This document shows, in pieces, positions 16,408 to 24,844 of a stretch of 40,967 nt of DNA. The stretch covers positions 1 to 40,967 of the forward strand of contig NZ_BAABKD010000006.1 in NCBI RefSeq assembly GCF_039543645.1, given 5' to 3'. The DNA is from Paenalcaligenes hermetiae (lineage in GTDB: Bacteria; Pseudomonadota; Gammaproteobacteria; Burkholderiales; Burkholderiaceae_B). The notes under the pieces are model-generated. The model worked only from the letters and a program-made list of their open reading frames with translations. It was not told the origin of the DNA and searched no databases. Each line of letters begins with the position of its first letter. The first letter of the stretch is position 1. Made by a program: the position numbers and the translations under genes.

Positions 16408-17385
16408 ATGGAATCCATATCTTCTTCAGATCTAAAGTCTATTCTGCACTCTAAAAGGGCAAATATTTATTACTTAGAGCACTGTCGCGTGTTAGTAAAT
16501 GGGGGGCGGGTAGAATACGTGACCGATGAGGGAAAACAGTCTTTATATTGGAATATACCTATAGCTAATACCACTAGTATTCTATTAGGGACTGGAACTT
16601 CTATTACGCAGGCGGCAATGAGAGAGTTGGCGAAAGCTGGTGTTTTAGTAGGTTTTTGTGGTGGGGGTGGCACACCTTTATTTAGTGCAAATGATGTGGA
16701 TGTTGAAGTGAGTTGGCTAAACCCACAATCCGAATACAGGCCGACACAATATTTACAAGATTGGGTTTCTTTTTGGTTTGACGAAGGACTTCGGTTGGAG
16801 GCTGCTAAGCGTTTTCAAAAGTTACGTTTGAGATTTTTAAGTGGAAATTGGTTAAACAATAAAAAAATACATGATCAAGGGTTTGTTGTTAGCAGAGAAA
16901 AAATTGAAGAATTGATAGAGAATGCTATGACAGAAATAGATAAAAAAGGAAGTAGCATAGATCTTTTGACTGCAGAGGCGCGCTTAACAAAAAAGCTCTA
17001 TCAGTTAGCTGCTGACACCATGAAGTATGGTGAGTTTACGCGCTCTAAAAGGGGGGAGAGTATTGATCCTGCTAATCGATTTTTAGATCATGGCAATTAT
17101 TTAGCCTATGGTTTAGGTGCTACCGCTACCTGGGTTTTGGGAATACCGCATGGGCTAGCTGTCTTACATGGGAAAACGCGTCGGGGCGGGTTGGTTTTTG
17201 ATGTGGCTGATTTGGTTAAGGATGCTTTAGTCTTACCTACAGCTTTTATTGCTGCTGTGCATGGAGACTCAGAGCAAGTGTTTAGACAACGGTGTATCCA
17301 GCAATTAACTCAAGCCGAAGCCTTAGATTTTATGATTAAATCCCTACAGCAAATAGCACAAGACTTATCAAGGGTAAAAGCGTGA
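16408..17385 (+). CDS. cas1: Type I-F CRISPR-associated endonuclease Cas1
   Basis: A 325-residue integrase that, with the Cas2 part of Cas2-3, inserts new spacers at the leader end of the array. It is strongly similar in my memory to Pseudomonas aeruginosa Cas1: HSKRANIYYLEHCRVLVNGG, FCGGGGTPLFSAN and FLDHGNYLAYG are shared blocks. The metal-binding residues fall at E190, H254, D265 and D268, the same numbering as the Pseudomonas enzyme, so the active site is intact. Its stop overlaps the GTG of cas2-3. The ATG at 16408 lacks a good ribosome site, but the N-terminus (MESISSSDLKSILHSKRAN) aligns with the family. Confidence 0.97.
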   Translation: MESISSSDLKSILHSKRANIYYLEHCRVLVNGGRVEYVTDEGKQSLYWNIPIANTTSILLGTGTSITQAAMRELAKAGVLVGFCGGGGTPLFSANDVDVEVSWLNPQSEYRPTQYLQDWVSFWFDEGLRLEAAKRFQKLRLRFLSGNWLNNKKIHDQGFVVSREKIEELIENAMTEIDKKGSSIDLLTAEARLTKKLYQLAADTMKYGEFTRSKRGESIDPANRFLDHGNYLAYGLGATATWVLGIPHGLAVLHGKTRRGGLVFDVADLVKDALVLPTAFIAAVHGDSEQVFRQRCIQQLTQAEALDFMIKSLQQIAQDLSRVKA

Positions 17386-20300
17386 ATGTCGTTTTGATCT
17401 CAGAATGTACAAAAGCGGCTTTAAAAGAAAGTCGACGTATTTTAGATCAATTTGCTGAACGCAGAGGAGAGAGAACTTGGCAAACAGCTATTACAGCAGA
17501 GGGGTTAAAAACATTAAGGCGTTTATTACGAAAAACGGCTAGAAAAAATACAGCAGTAGCTTGCCATTGGATACGTGGTGTAAACCACAGCGAGTTATTA
17601 TGGGTAGTGGGTAATACGAGGCGATTTAATTCTCAAGGCGCTGTACCAACGAATATGACTCGACGCAATATATTACGTTTAAGTGATGAGGATGACTGGC
17701 TAACTGGGGATTTAATCTATTTGTTAAGTGGACTTGCTGCTTTATTACATGATTTAGGTAAAGCCAGTGATGCATTTCAAGCTAGGTTAGTAGGATTATA
17801 TAGCAAAGAGCGCAATCTTTATCGTCATGAGTGGGTGTCAGTTCGCTTGTTTCAATCTTTTGTTGGAGGCAGCTCTGATAAACAATGGTTACAAAGATTA
17901 GCACAAAAAGATAGGTTAGATACTAGCTATTGGTTAGAAAACATACAAAAAGATGGTTTGGATGTGTCTGTTGATAAGCCATTTTCAAAACTCCCCCCTT
18001 TAGCAGCTGCTATTGCTTGGCTAGTACTTACGCATCATCGCTTACCGGTTAATCCTAGTAGTGATTCGGGTTTGCAGACAAATCAGTTTGAGAATTATTT
18101 TAAGCAAATTGATGCTAGCTGGAATGAAAGATTGATCGAGGCAGATAAAAAATTAATACGACCCTATTGGAGCTTTAGTCGTGGTTTGCCTGTATCGAAT
18201 ATAGCTTGGCAAAAACGAGCGGCACGTTTAGCACAGCGATTGCTTGCTTATGTGGAAGATAATGCCTCTTTGAATCAATATTTCAATAATTTATATGTCA
18301 TGCATTTGGCACGATTAAGCTTAATGCTGGCAGACCATCATTATTCTAGTCTAGAGAACATTAAGCAACGTATAAAAATTCGTTCGGGTACAGAGCTGTA
18401 TGCGAATACACGTCGTCACGATGGCAGTTTGAATCAGACACTAGAAGAGCATTTAGTTGGGGTGGCGATTCATGCTGGCTATATATCGCATAGTTTCCCA
18501 GACTTAGAACGATCTTTACCTCGGTTGAAAAACCATAAAGGATTACGTAAACGTAGCGCCATCGCTCGGTTTCGCTGGCAGGATAAAGCAGCGGATTTGG
18601 CTGTTAGCAGCAGGGAGGATAGCCAACAGTTTGGGGCATTTATTGTCAATATGGCATCGACGGGGTGCGGAAAAACACTTGCTAATGCTCGGATTATGTA
18701 TGCGTTATCTAACCCAGAAAAGGGGGCCCGTTTCTCTATTGCGTTGGGGTTGAGAACACTGACAATGCAGACGGGAAAAGCATACCGTGACGAGAAAATG
18801 TATTTAGATGATGAGCAGTTAGCGGTTCGAGTTGGTGGGGGAGCTAGTTGTGCACTCTTTGATTATCATCAGCAGCAGATAGAGAAGTTTGGCTCTGAAT
18901 CCAGACAGGATTTAATAGATGATGAGGGGGGAGTGCTGTACGAGGGCGATTATGATGCTCATCCTTTGTTGCAGCGTACTTTGCATAATCAGAATGTTAA
19001 GTCTTTGATTGCAGCGCCCGTTTTAGTCTGTACAGTGGATCATCTTACACCCGCTACAGAGGGGTATAGAGGGGGGCGTCAAATTGCTCCTATGTTGCGT
19101 TTAATGACTAGTGATCTAGTTTTAGATGAGATTGATGATTATGGTGTAGAGGATTTGCCAGCTTTGGCGCGACTAGTTCATTGGGCGGGGCTATTGGGTG
19201 CTAGGGTGATGTTATCTTCAGCAACATTACCTCCTGCTTTGGTTACAGGGCTATTTGAGGCTTATGCTGCGGGTAGAAAGCAGTATCAAGAGAATCGTAG
19301 ACAGGCCAACCAGCCAATAAATATATGTTGCTTATGGGTTGATGAGAATGATCAGAAAAAACAATTTTGCTCAACGATGGAGAGCTTTCAGCAGGTCCAC
19401 ACAGAGTTTGTTGCACGGCGGGTTGCTAAGCTAGCGTCTTTAGTTCAACAAAAAAATGTACGTAGAACTTCTAAAATTGTAGATATTGTGGTTGACGCTG
19501 AGCAAGATCAGGATGTTTATCAGGCTTTTGCTCAGCGCATCATAAAAAGTGCTTTGAGTCTACATCAAGAAAACCATCATATTGATCCGCAAACAGGAAA
19601 GAGAGTGAGCTTTGGCCTTGTGCGAATGGCGAATATAGAGCCCTTGATAGAGGTGGCTTTGCAGCTATTTAAACAAGTGCTACCTGAAAATTATTATATT
19701 CATCTTTGTGTTTATCATTCTCAGTTCCCATTATTGTTACGTTCTGCTATTGAACAAGAGCTAGATGCAAGTTTAGATAGGCGACGGCTAGAGCAGGTTT
19801 TCTCCTTACCTAGAATTAGAAAATGTCTAGATACTCACTCTCATAGTGAGCATCTTTTTGTAGTGCTAGGCTCGCCTGTTACCGAAGTTGGAAGGGACCA
19901 TGACTATGATTGGGCTGTGGTTGAGCCGTCGTCAGTACGCTCTATGATCCAGCTAGTAGGGAGGGTAAGACGCCACCGTCCAGAACCCTATTTGAAAACA
20001 AATATTCACTTATTGAATCGGAATATACGCTCGTTTTTATATCCTAATGAGCCCGCTTTTACACGTCCAGGGTTTGAAGATAAGACAATACGACTACAAA
20101 CGCATCTTTTATCTGAGTTGCTGCAAGAGCATGAGTGGCGTTGCTTGGATGCACGCCCTCGTATTATGGCACGTGAGCAGCTTGATGCAGAAAATAGCTT
20201 AGTGGATTTAGAACACTATCAGCTACAGAAAAAAATGCTTCCTCAAGCTCAGCCTATTTCTGAAGATCTGCCAGCTTGGATGCTTGAAGGCGTTGGAGAC

Positions 20301-20732
20301 CAAGCACTGACACCAAAACTAGGGGCACATAGTTGGTGGACAGCTGCTTATGCTACCTATATGGCTTTATTACAAAAAGCACAGCCCTTTCGTAAGGAAG
20401 AGGGAGAGCGAATAGAGGTTGTTTTACTAATGACAGAGGCAGAAGATGACTATGTATTGCATCGTCGCGTGACAGAAAGAAAGGGCGTTTTAGCTATTGA
20501 TGTTCCTATAGATGCGTCGATGTTAGTACGCTTACCGGATAGCTGTGTACAGACTCCATACATGTCGCCATGGATACAAGAAAATTATATTGAGCAGGCC
20601 CGATTGTACGCACAAAATATGGGTATAAGTGTGACGGCTTGTTCCCAACGCTTTGGTGGGGTGAGCTTATATGAAAATATCCAGGGATGGCGTTATCACA
20701 CAGCGTTAGGCTTTTCTAAAAACAAAACCTAG
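17382..20732 (+). CDS. cas3: Cas2-Cas3 fusion nuclease-helicase, type I-F
   Basis: A 1116-residue effector nuclease characteristic of type I-F. Residues 1-95 form the Cas2 domain (MNVVLISECTKAALKESRRILDQFAERRG). An HD nuclease domain has HD at 123-124 in LLHDLGKASDAF. The SF2 helicase shows Walker A STGCGKT (426-432), DEID (582-585), SAT (613-615) and motif VI QLVGRVRRHR (857-866). All catalytic motifs are present, so it should unwind and degrade DNA bound by Cascade. It starts at GTG 17382, overlapping the cas1 stop (GTGA), which indicates coupled translation. It is slightly longer than the Pseudomonas protein (about 1076). Confidence 0.96.
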   Translation: MNVVLISECTKAALKESRRILDQFAERRGERTWQTAITAEGLKTLRRLLRKTARKNTAVACHWIRGVNHSELLWVVGNTRRFNSQGAVPTNMTRRNILRLSDEDDWLTGDLIYLLSGLAALLHDLGKASDAFQARLVGLYSKERNLYRHEWVSVRLFQSFVGGSSDKQWLQRLAQKDRLDTSYWLENIQKDGLDVSVDKPFSKLPPLAAAIAWLVLTHHRLPVNPSSDSGLQTNQFENYFKQIDASWNERLIEADKKLIRPYWSFSRGLPVSNIAWQKRAARLAQRLLAYVEDNASLNQYFNNLYVMHLARLSLMLADHHYSSLENIKQRIKIRSGTELYANTRRHDGSLNQTLEEHLVGVAIHAGYISHSFPDLERSLPRLKNHKGLRKRSAIARFRWQDKAADLAVSSREDSQQFGAFIVNMASTGCGKTLANARIMYALSNPEKGARFSIALGLRTLTMQTGKAYRDEKMYLDDEQLAVRVGGGASCALFDYHQQQIEKFGSESRQDLIDDEGGVLYEGDYDAHPLLQRTLHNQNVKSLIAAPVLVCTVDHLTPATEGYRGGRQIAPMLRLMTSDLVLDEIDDYGVEDLPALARLVHWAGLLGARVMLSSATLPPALVTGLFEAYAAGRKQYQENRRQANQPINICCLWVDENDQKKQFCSTMESFQQVHTEFVARRVAKLASLVQQKNVRRTSKIVDIVVDAEQDQDVYQAFAQRIIKSALSLHQENHHIDPQTGKRVSFGLVRMANIEPLIEVALQLFKQVLPENYYIHLCVYHSQFPLLLRSAIEQELDASLDRRRLEQVFSLPRIRKCLDTHSHSEHLFVVLGSPVTEVGRDHDYDWAVVEPSSVRSMIQLVGRVRRHRPEPYLKTNIHLLNRNIRSFLYPNEPAFTRPGFEDKTIRLQTHLLSELLQEHEWRCLDARPRIMAREQLDAENSLVDLEHYQLQKKMLPQAQPISEDLPAWMLEGVGDQALTPKLGAHSWWTAAYATYMALLQKAQPFRKEEGERIEVVLLMTEAEDDYVLHRRVTERKGVLAIDVPIDASMLVRLPDSCVQTPYMSPWIQENYIEQARLYAQNMGISVTACSQRFGGVSLYENIQGWRYHTALGFSKNKT

Positions 20733-20763
20733 ATGTTTTATTCATATAGAAGGGAAGGGCTGA

Positions 20764-22146
20764 ATGATTGATTCTTTTCAAAAAAGAAAAATGGGGATAA
20801 AACAGGTTATCCATGGGTTTATTCTGCAGAGAGCGCAGAGTAAGTTAGAAAAAATGGATACTGAGGACCCAAAATATTTAGCAGAAAAGCAGAAATATCA
20901 ACCTGAGGTATGGCTAGAAAATGCTGTGACACGCGTAGGGCAGATTCAGGTTGTAACGCATCCGTTGAAATCCACATATCCGAATGCGCAGATTCGGGAA
21001 AGTAGCAGTTTATATTGCCGACCTAAAGACTTGCCTCAGCACGATTTAATTGCTTCTCATGTATTAGGGGAGAGTTTTGAGGATGATGTAACAGGTAATG
21101 CGGCAGCGTTAGATATTTTTGCGCTATTGCAACAAGAATATGAAAACAAAACACTTTTGCAATTATGTTTAGATGAAGATAAAGCATTTATTGCTGCTTT
21201 ACATGATGACCTAGAGGTTGCTGAGCAGTGGGCGCAAGCCTTTGCTAGTGTGGTAGAGCCTAAAACTTCGGGGGTTGCCTCGCATACAGCTGCAAAGCAA
21301 CTCTATTGGTTAGAGGGTAATGATCCGTATGAGGACGATCATTACTTACTGCTTTCACCGTTACATTCGAGCTCGCTCGCGCAAGCGATTTTTCAGCATA
21401 TAGATGCCAGTCGATTTAGTGAACAGGCAAAAGAAATACGAGAAGCGATTAAAAACAATAAGAAACATGAAGGAGTCGCGCATTATTACCCCAATTTAGC
21501 CGTACAGATGATAGGTGGTTCTAAGCCACAGAATATTTCTGCATTAACGAATAAACGGAAAGGAGTGAACTATTTATTAGCTTCTTTACCACCACAGTGG
21601 AAAACAAAGAAGCTTTTACCTCCTTTTTATATAGACTCAATATTTAAATTGTTTGTGCGTCAGCGTAATGAGGTCTGTAACCCTAACTACTGGCTTAGAG
21701 AGTTAAAGCAGTTGTTTGCATTAAATCCTCCTGCTAATCGAAAAACTCGGCAGAAAGTTGAGCGTCTTGTGCAAGGGCTGTTGGATGAGTTGTATATGTT
21801 TGGCTTAATGTATCAACAACAGTTAGAGCCAGGCTGGAGTGCAGATGTGCGTTGTCAGCTTCCATCGTCACAGCAATTTTGGTTGGATGAAAATCGTGCT
21901 TTGCAAGACGAAGATTTTGCTCAACGTTGGTTAAGTTTAGATTGGGAGCGCCAATTAGAAAATGATTTTGCTCGTTGGCTTAATCTAGAGCTAGGGCAAT
22001 CCGTGAGCTACTTAGGGGATGTAGAGTTTCATCGGTGGGCGAGAGCAATGCGTAACCAGCAGACTTGGCAGCAAGTCATTCGCCAGAGTAGAAAGCAGCT
22101 AGAACAACGTTTTAAGGATAAAAGCGAGTATGGCGTTAACACATAA
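20764..22146 (+). CDS. csy1: Type I-F Cascade subunit Csy1 (Cas8f)
   Basis: The 460-residue large subunit of the I-F surveillance complex, which with Csy2 caps the 5' handle of the crRNA and reads the PAM. Recognisable Csy1 segments are WLENAVTRVGQIQVVTHPLKSTYPNAQI, YYPNLAVQMIGGSKPQNISALTNKRKGVNYLLASLPPQW and RNEVCNPNYWLRELKQLF. AAGGG stands just before the ATG. It begins 31 bp after cas2-3 and overlaps csy2 by 17 bp. Length is close to the family norm (about 430-460). Confidence 0.95.
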   Translation: MIDSFQKRKMGIKQVIHGFILQRAQSKLEKMDTEDPKYLAEKQKYQPEVWLENAVTRVGQIQVVTHPLKSTYPNAQIRESSSLYCRPKDLPQHDLIASHVLGESFEDDVTGNAAALDIFALLQQEYENKTLLQLCLDEDKAFIAALHDDLEVAEQWAQAFASVVEPKTSGVASHTAAKQLYWLEGNDPYEDDHYLLLSPLHSSSLAQAIFQHIDASRFSEQAKEIREAIKNNKKHEGVAHYYPNLAVQMIGGSKPQNISALTNKRKGVNYLLASLPPQWKTKKLLPPFYIDSIFKLFVRQRNEVCNPNYWLRELKQLFALNPPANRKTRQKVERLVQGLLDELYMFGLMYQQQLEPGWSADVRCQLPSSQQFWLDENRALQDEDFAQRWLSLDWERQLENDFARWLNLELGQSVSYLGDVEFHRWARAMRNQQTWQQVIRQSRKQLEQRFKDKSEYGVNT

Positions 22147-23101
22147 TTCTTATTTGGTTTTACCACGCTTAAAAGTTCAAAATCTCAATACGATTTCTAG
22201 CCCATTTACTTGGGGGGCGCCTTCTATTACTGCTGCTCTGGGGTTTATGCACGCATTACAACGAAGGCTTCCGAAAGACTGGAAGTGGATGTTCACTTCT
22301 GTAGGGATGGTCATTCATGATTTTGAACCACAGGTCAATGGCGATTGGGTTAAAAAGTTTAACTTGACACGCAACCCTTTAGGTAAAGGCGGGGAAACGC
22401 AGGGCATTATTGAGGAAGGTAGGGCTCACGCAATAGTTAGCTTAGTGTTTGGTGTGTTCGCTTTGGGGCAGCAAGTGGATGAGAATCAAAATCAACAAAG
22501 GTTAGGAGATATTTCATCAATAGTTAATACGATGCGGTTTGCTGGCGGGAGCATCATTCCTCATGACCATTTTAGTCAGCTCCCTTTGTTTTTTATGGAA
22601 GGGGAAGAAACTAACGAGCTTGTGTGGGGAAAAATTAAGCGCAGTCTCTTACCTGGATTTGCCCTGTTAAGTCGAGATGATCTTTTAATCAAACACACGC
22701 AGTACTTACAAAGTATAAATGCCAATGCAACGGCTTTAGACGCTTGGTTAGATCTATCACGGATTAACCGTCATTGTGTGATGGAGATAGAAGAAAAGGA
22801 TGGGATGCATAGCGAGAAGATTAAGTGGGAGATATATAGGGCTGCGGGTGAGGCTGGTTGGATTGTTCCGATTCCTGTAGGTTATAGCGCCTTATCAGAA
22901 CGTTACGAGACTGGCGTGGTGAATAATACAAGAGATTCACGAGTTGCCTTTCGGTTTGTGGAAAGTATGTGTTCGATCGGACAGTGGGTGAGCCCTCATC
23001 GGTTATTTGATTTAACGGATTTACTTTGGTCTAGCGTTACGGATCATCAGCTAGGTATATATCGTTGCGTTAATAAAAATTCGCTTCAGGAATTTAATTA
23101 A
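22130..23101 (+). CDS. csy2: Type I-F Cascade subunit Csy2 (Cas5f)
   Basis: A 323-residue Cas5-type subunit that pairs with Csy1 at the 5' end of the crRNA. LVLPRLKVQNLNTISSPFTWGAPSITAALGFMHALQR at the N-terminus is the family hallmark. FNLTRNPLGKGGETQGIIEEGRAH and RFAGGSIIPH are further shared blocks. It overlaps the csy1 end by 17 bp, so translation is probably coupled. No domain appears to be missing. Confidence 0.95.
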   Translation: MALTHNSYLVLPRLKVQNLNTISSPFTWGAPSITAALGFMHALQRRLPKDWKWMFTSVGMVIHDFEPQVNGDWVKKFNLTRNPLGKGGETQGIIEEGRAHAIVSLVFGVFALGQQVDENQNQQRLGDISSIVNTMRFAGGSIIPHDHFSQLPLFFMEGEETNELVWGKIKRSLLPGFALLSRDDLLIKHTQYLQSINANATALDAWLDLSRINRHCVMEIEEKDGMHSEKIKWEIYRAAGEAGWIVPIPVGYSALSERYETGVVNNTRDSRVAFRFVESMCSIGQWVSPHRLFDLTDLLWSSVTDHQLGIYRCVNKNSLQEFN

Positions 23102-23111
23102 GGAGTTAAAA

Positions 23112-24134
23112 ATGTCACAGCTAAAAACTGCTTCTGTATTAGCGTTTGAGCGTAAACTGGATCCTTCTGATGCTTTGTTCTTTTCTGGAAAGTGGGAAGA
23201 AAGAAGTAATGGTGATCAATGGCAAAAAGTAGAGGTTAAAGAGAAATCGGTAAGAGGAACAATATCCAATCGATTAAAAGCGAAAGATCAAGACCCAACT
23301 AAAGTTGATGCCCAAATAGAAAATCCGAATTTACAAACGGTTGATATGGCTGCCTTGTCCTCAGAGGACGATACATTGCAGGTTCGTTTTACGCTCCGAG
23401 TCCTAGCAGGGGCGGGGATTCCTTCCGCTTGCAATAATATGGATTACCAAGAAAAACTGCAGCAAGTGGTGCAGGCGTATCAGCAAGAGCATGGGTTTAA
23501 GGAGTTGGCTAGACGTTATGCGATTAATTTAGCTAATGCTCGATTCTTATGGCGTAACCGTATGGGTGCTGAACAAATCATCGTGCATATAGAGCATGTT
23601 GTGCAAGGGCAAGTGCAAGATGGCTGGGAGTTTAATGCGCTAGACTTTTCTTTGAGAAATTTTGAAACGTCCTCTTCAGATCTGGAAAAGCTGGCTACAT
23701 TAATTGAAGCAGGTTTACTTGGAAAAAAACATGTATTGCTAAAAGTTCGGGCATTTGCTCGTGTGGGAGCAGGGCAAGAGGTATTTCCTTCGCAGGAGTT
23801 AATTTTAGATCGAGGGCGAGCAGACAAGAGTAAGACTTTATATGTGGTAGAAAATGCGGCGGCATTGCATTCACAAAAAGTGGGTAATGCGATTCGTACT
23901 ATTGATACTTGGTACCCTCAGGACGTTGAGCAACTATGTTTAGGACCCATTGCCGTTGAGCCATATGGTTCAGTGACTACTCAGGGCAAAGCATATCGCC
24001 AACCAAGGCAGAAAATGGATTTTTATAGTTTGTTGGATAATTGGCTTTTAAAAGATCAAGCACCTGAGACGGAGCAACAACATTATGTGATGGCAGTTTT
24101 AATCCGAGGTGGAGTTTTTGGTGATGCAAGCTAA
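23112..24134 (+). CDS. csy3: Type I-F Cascade backbone subunit Csy3 (Cas7f)
   Basis: A 340-residue Cas7-type protein; six copies coat the spacer part of the crRNA in known Csy complexes. TASVLAFERKLDPSDALFFSGKWEER, VREKSVRGTISNRLKAKDQDP-like and NPNLQTVDMAAL segments match the family. So do FTLRVLAGAGIPSACNN, RRYAINLANARFLWRNRMGAE, the EVFPSQELILDRG segment and IDTWYPQ. AAGGAG lies 7-8 bases before the ATG, the best ribosome site of the operon, fitting the high copy need. It ends 11 bp inside csy4. Confidence 0.97.
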   Translation: MSQLKTASVLAFERKLDPSDALFFSGKWEERSNGDQWQKVEVKEKSVRGTISNRLKAKDQDPTKVDAQIENPNLQTVDMAALSSEDDTLQVRFTLRVLAGAGIPSACNNMDYQEKLQQVVQAYQQEHGFKELARRYAINLANARFLWRNRMGAEQIIVHIEHVVQGQVQDGWEFNALDFSLRNFETSSSDLEKLATLIEAGLLGKKHVLLKVRAFARVGAGQEVFPSQELILDRGRADKSKTLYVVENAAALHSQKVGNAIRTIDTWYPQDVEQLCLGPIAVEPYGSVTTQGKAYRQPRQKMDFYSLLDNWLLKDQAPETEQQHYVMAVLIRGGVFGDAS

Positions 24135-24702
24135 AACACTGAGTCATTATTTCACGATAAATATTTTGAATGATCCTGATTTTCCTGTTCATCAGGTTAT
24201 GACTGCTGTTTATATGCGTTTGCATCAAGCCTTGGTGCAATTACAGCAGAATCATATTGGGGTGAGTTTTCCTCACTACCGGAAAAACCCTAGAACTTTA
24301 GGAGAGATATTGCGCCTACATGGTACGCAGCAGGATTTAGCGGCATTGCGAGAAGGCGTATGGTTACAGCAGGGCGTGCGTGACCATATTATTGTTTCTG
24401 ATACGATGCAGGCCCCACAAACAGATATGCATTGTCATGTATCTCGTGTCCAGCCTAAATATAATAAAGCTCGTTTAGTGCGACGCCAACAGCGTAGAAA
24501 GTCGTTATCTTATCAGGAAGCGCTGGAGCTTTATGAGCATTTTACGCCCTCGACACAGAGATGGCCTTTTGTTGAAATGCGAAGTAAAAGCAGTGCGCAG
24601 ACTTTTCCATTATTTATCAGTCAGCAACTAACGTCTATAGAAAAAACAGGTGTTTTTAGCTTTTATGGGTTAAGTAGCCAAGCAACAGTCCCTTGGTTTT
24701 AA
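24124..24702 (+). CDS. cas6f: Type I-F crRNA-processing endoribonuclease Cas6f (Csy4)
   Basis: A protein of about 192 residues that cuts the repeat hairpin and stays on the crRNA 3' end. N-terminal HYFTINILNDPDFPVHQVMTAVYMRLHQALV matches Csy4; the H in LHQALV corresponds to the catalytic His29. IGVSFPHYR, VSRVQPKYNKARLVRRQQRR (the arginine-rich RNA helix), VEMRSKSSAQTFPLFI with the catalytic-serine region, and YGLSSQATVPWF complete the family pattern. The frame extends back to a GTG at 24109, but the ATG at 24124 has AGGTGGAG ten bases upstream and matches the family N-terminus. It overlaps csy3 by 11 bp. Confidence 0.95.
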   Translation: MQAKTLSHYFTINILNDPDFPVHQVMTAVYMRLHQALVQLQQNHIGVSFPHYRKNPRTLGEILRLHGTQQDLAALREGVWLQQGVRDHIIVSDTMQAPQTDMHCHVSRVQPKYNKARLVRRQQRRKSLSYQEALELYEHFTPSTQRWPFVEMRSKSSAQTFPLFISQQLTSIEKTGVFSFYGLSSQATVPWF

Positions 24703-24844
24703 ATCCTTAATATTTACCCTTTTTTATAGCGTTGTCATAAGTCATTGATTTCATTGCTATTTATAATTTTATGCAAAAAAGGGTATTTTTCATGTAGAGC
24801 TTATAGGTCTTTAAAAACAAAGAGGTTTTTTTTAAAATCATCTA
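24703..24844 (+). promoter_or_regulatory. CRISPR leader
   Basis: 142 bp of AT-rich sequence between cas6f and the first repeat, holding homopolymer runs and an IHF consensus. The array's far end carries the degenerate repeat, so this is the leader side where new spacers enter and from which the precursor crRNA is transcribed. Confidence 0.8.
24738..24750 (-). promoter_or_regulatory. IHF binding site in the CRISPR leader
   Basis: The minus strand reads AATCAATGACTTA, a perfect match to the IHF consensus WATCAANNNNTTR. It lies 95 bp from the first repeat. IHF bending of the leader is known to direct Cas1-Cas2-3 integration in type I-F systems, so a role in spacer acquisition is likely. Confidence 0.65.
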
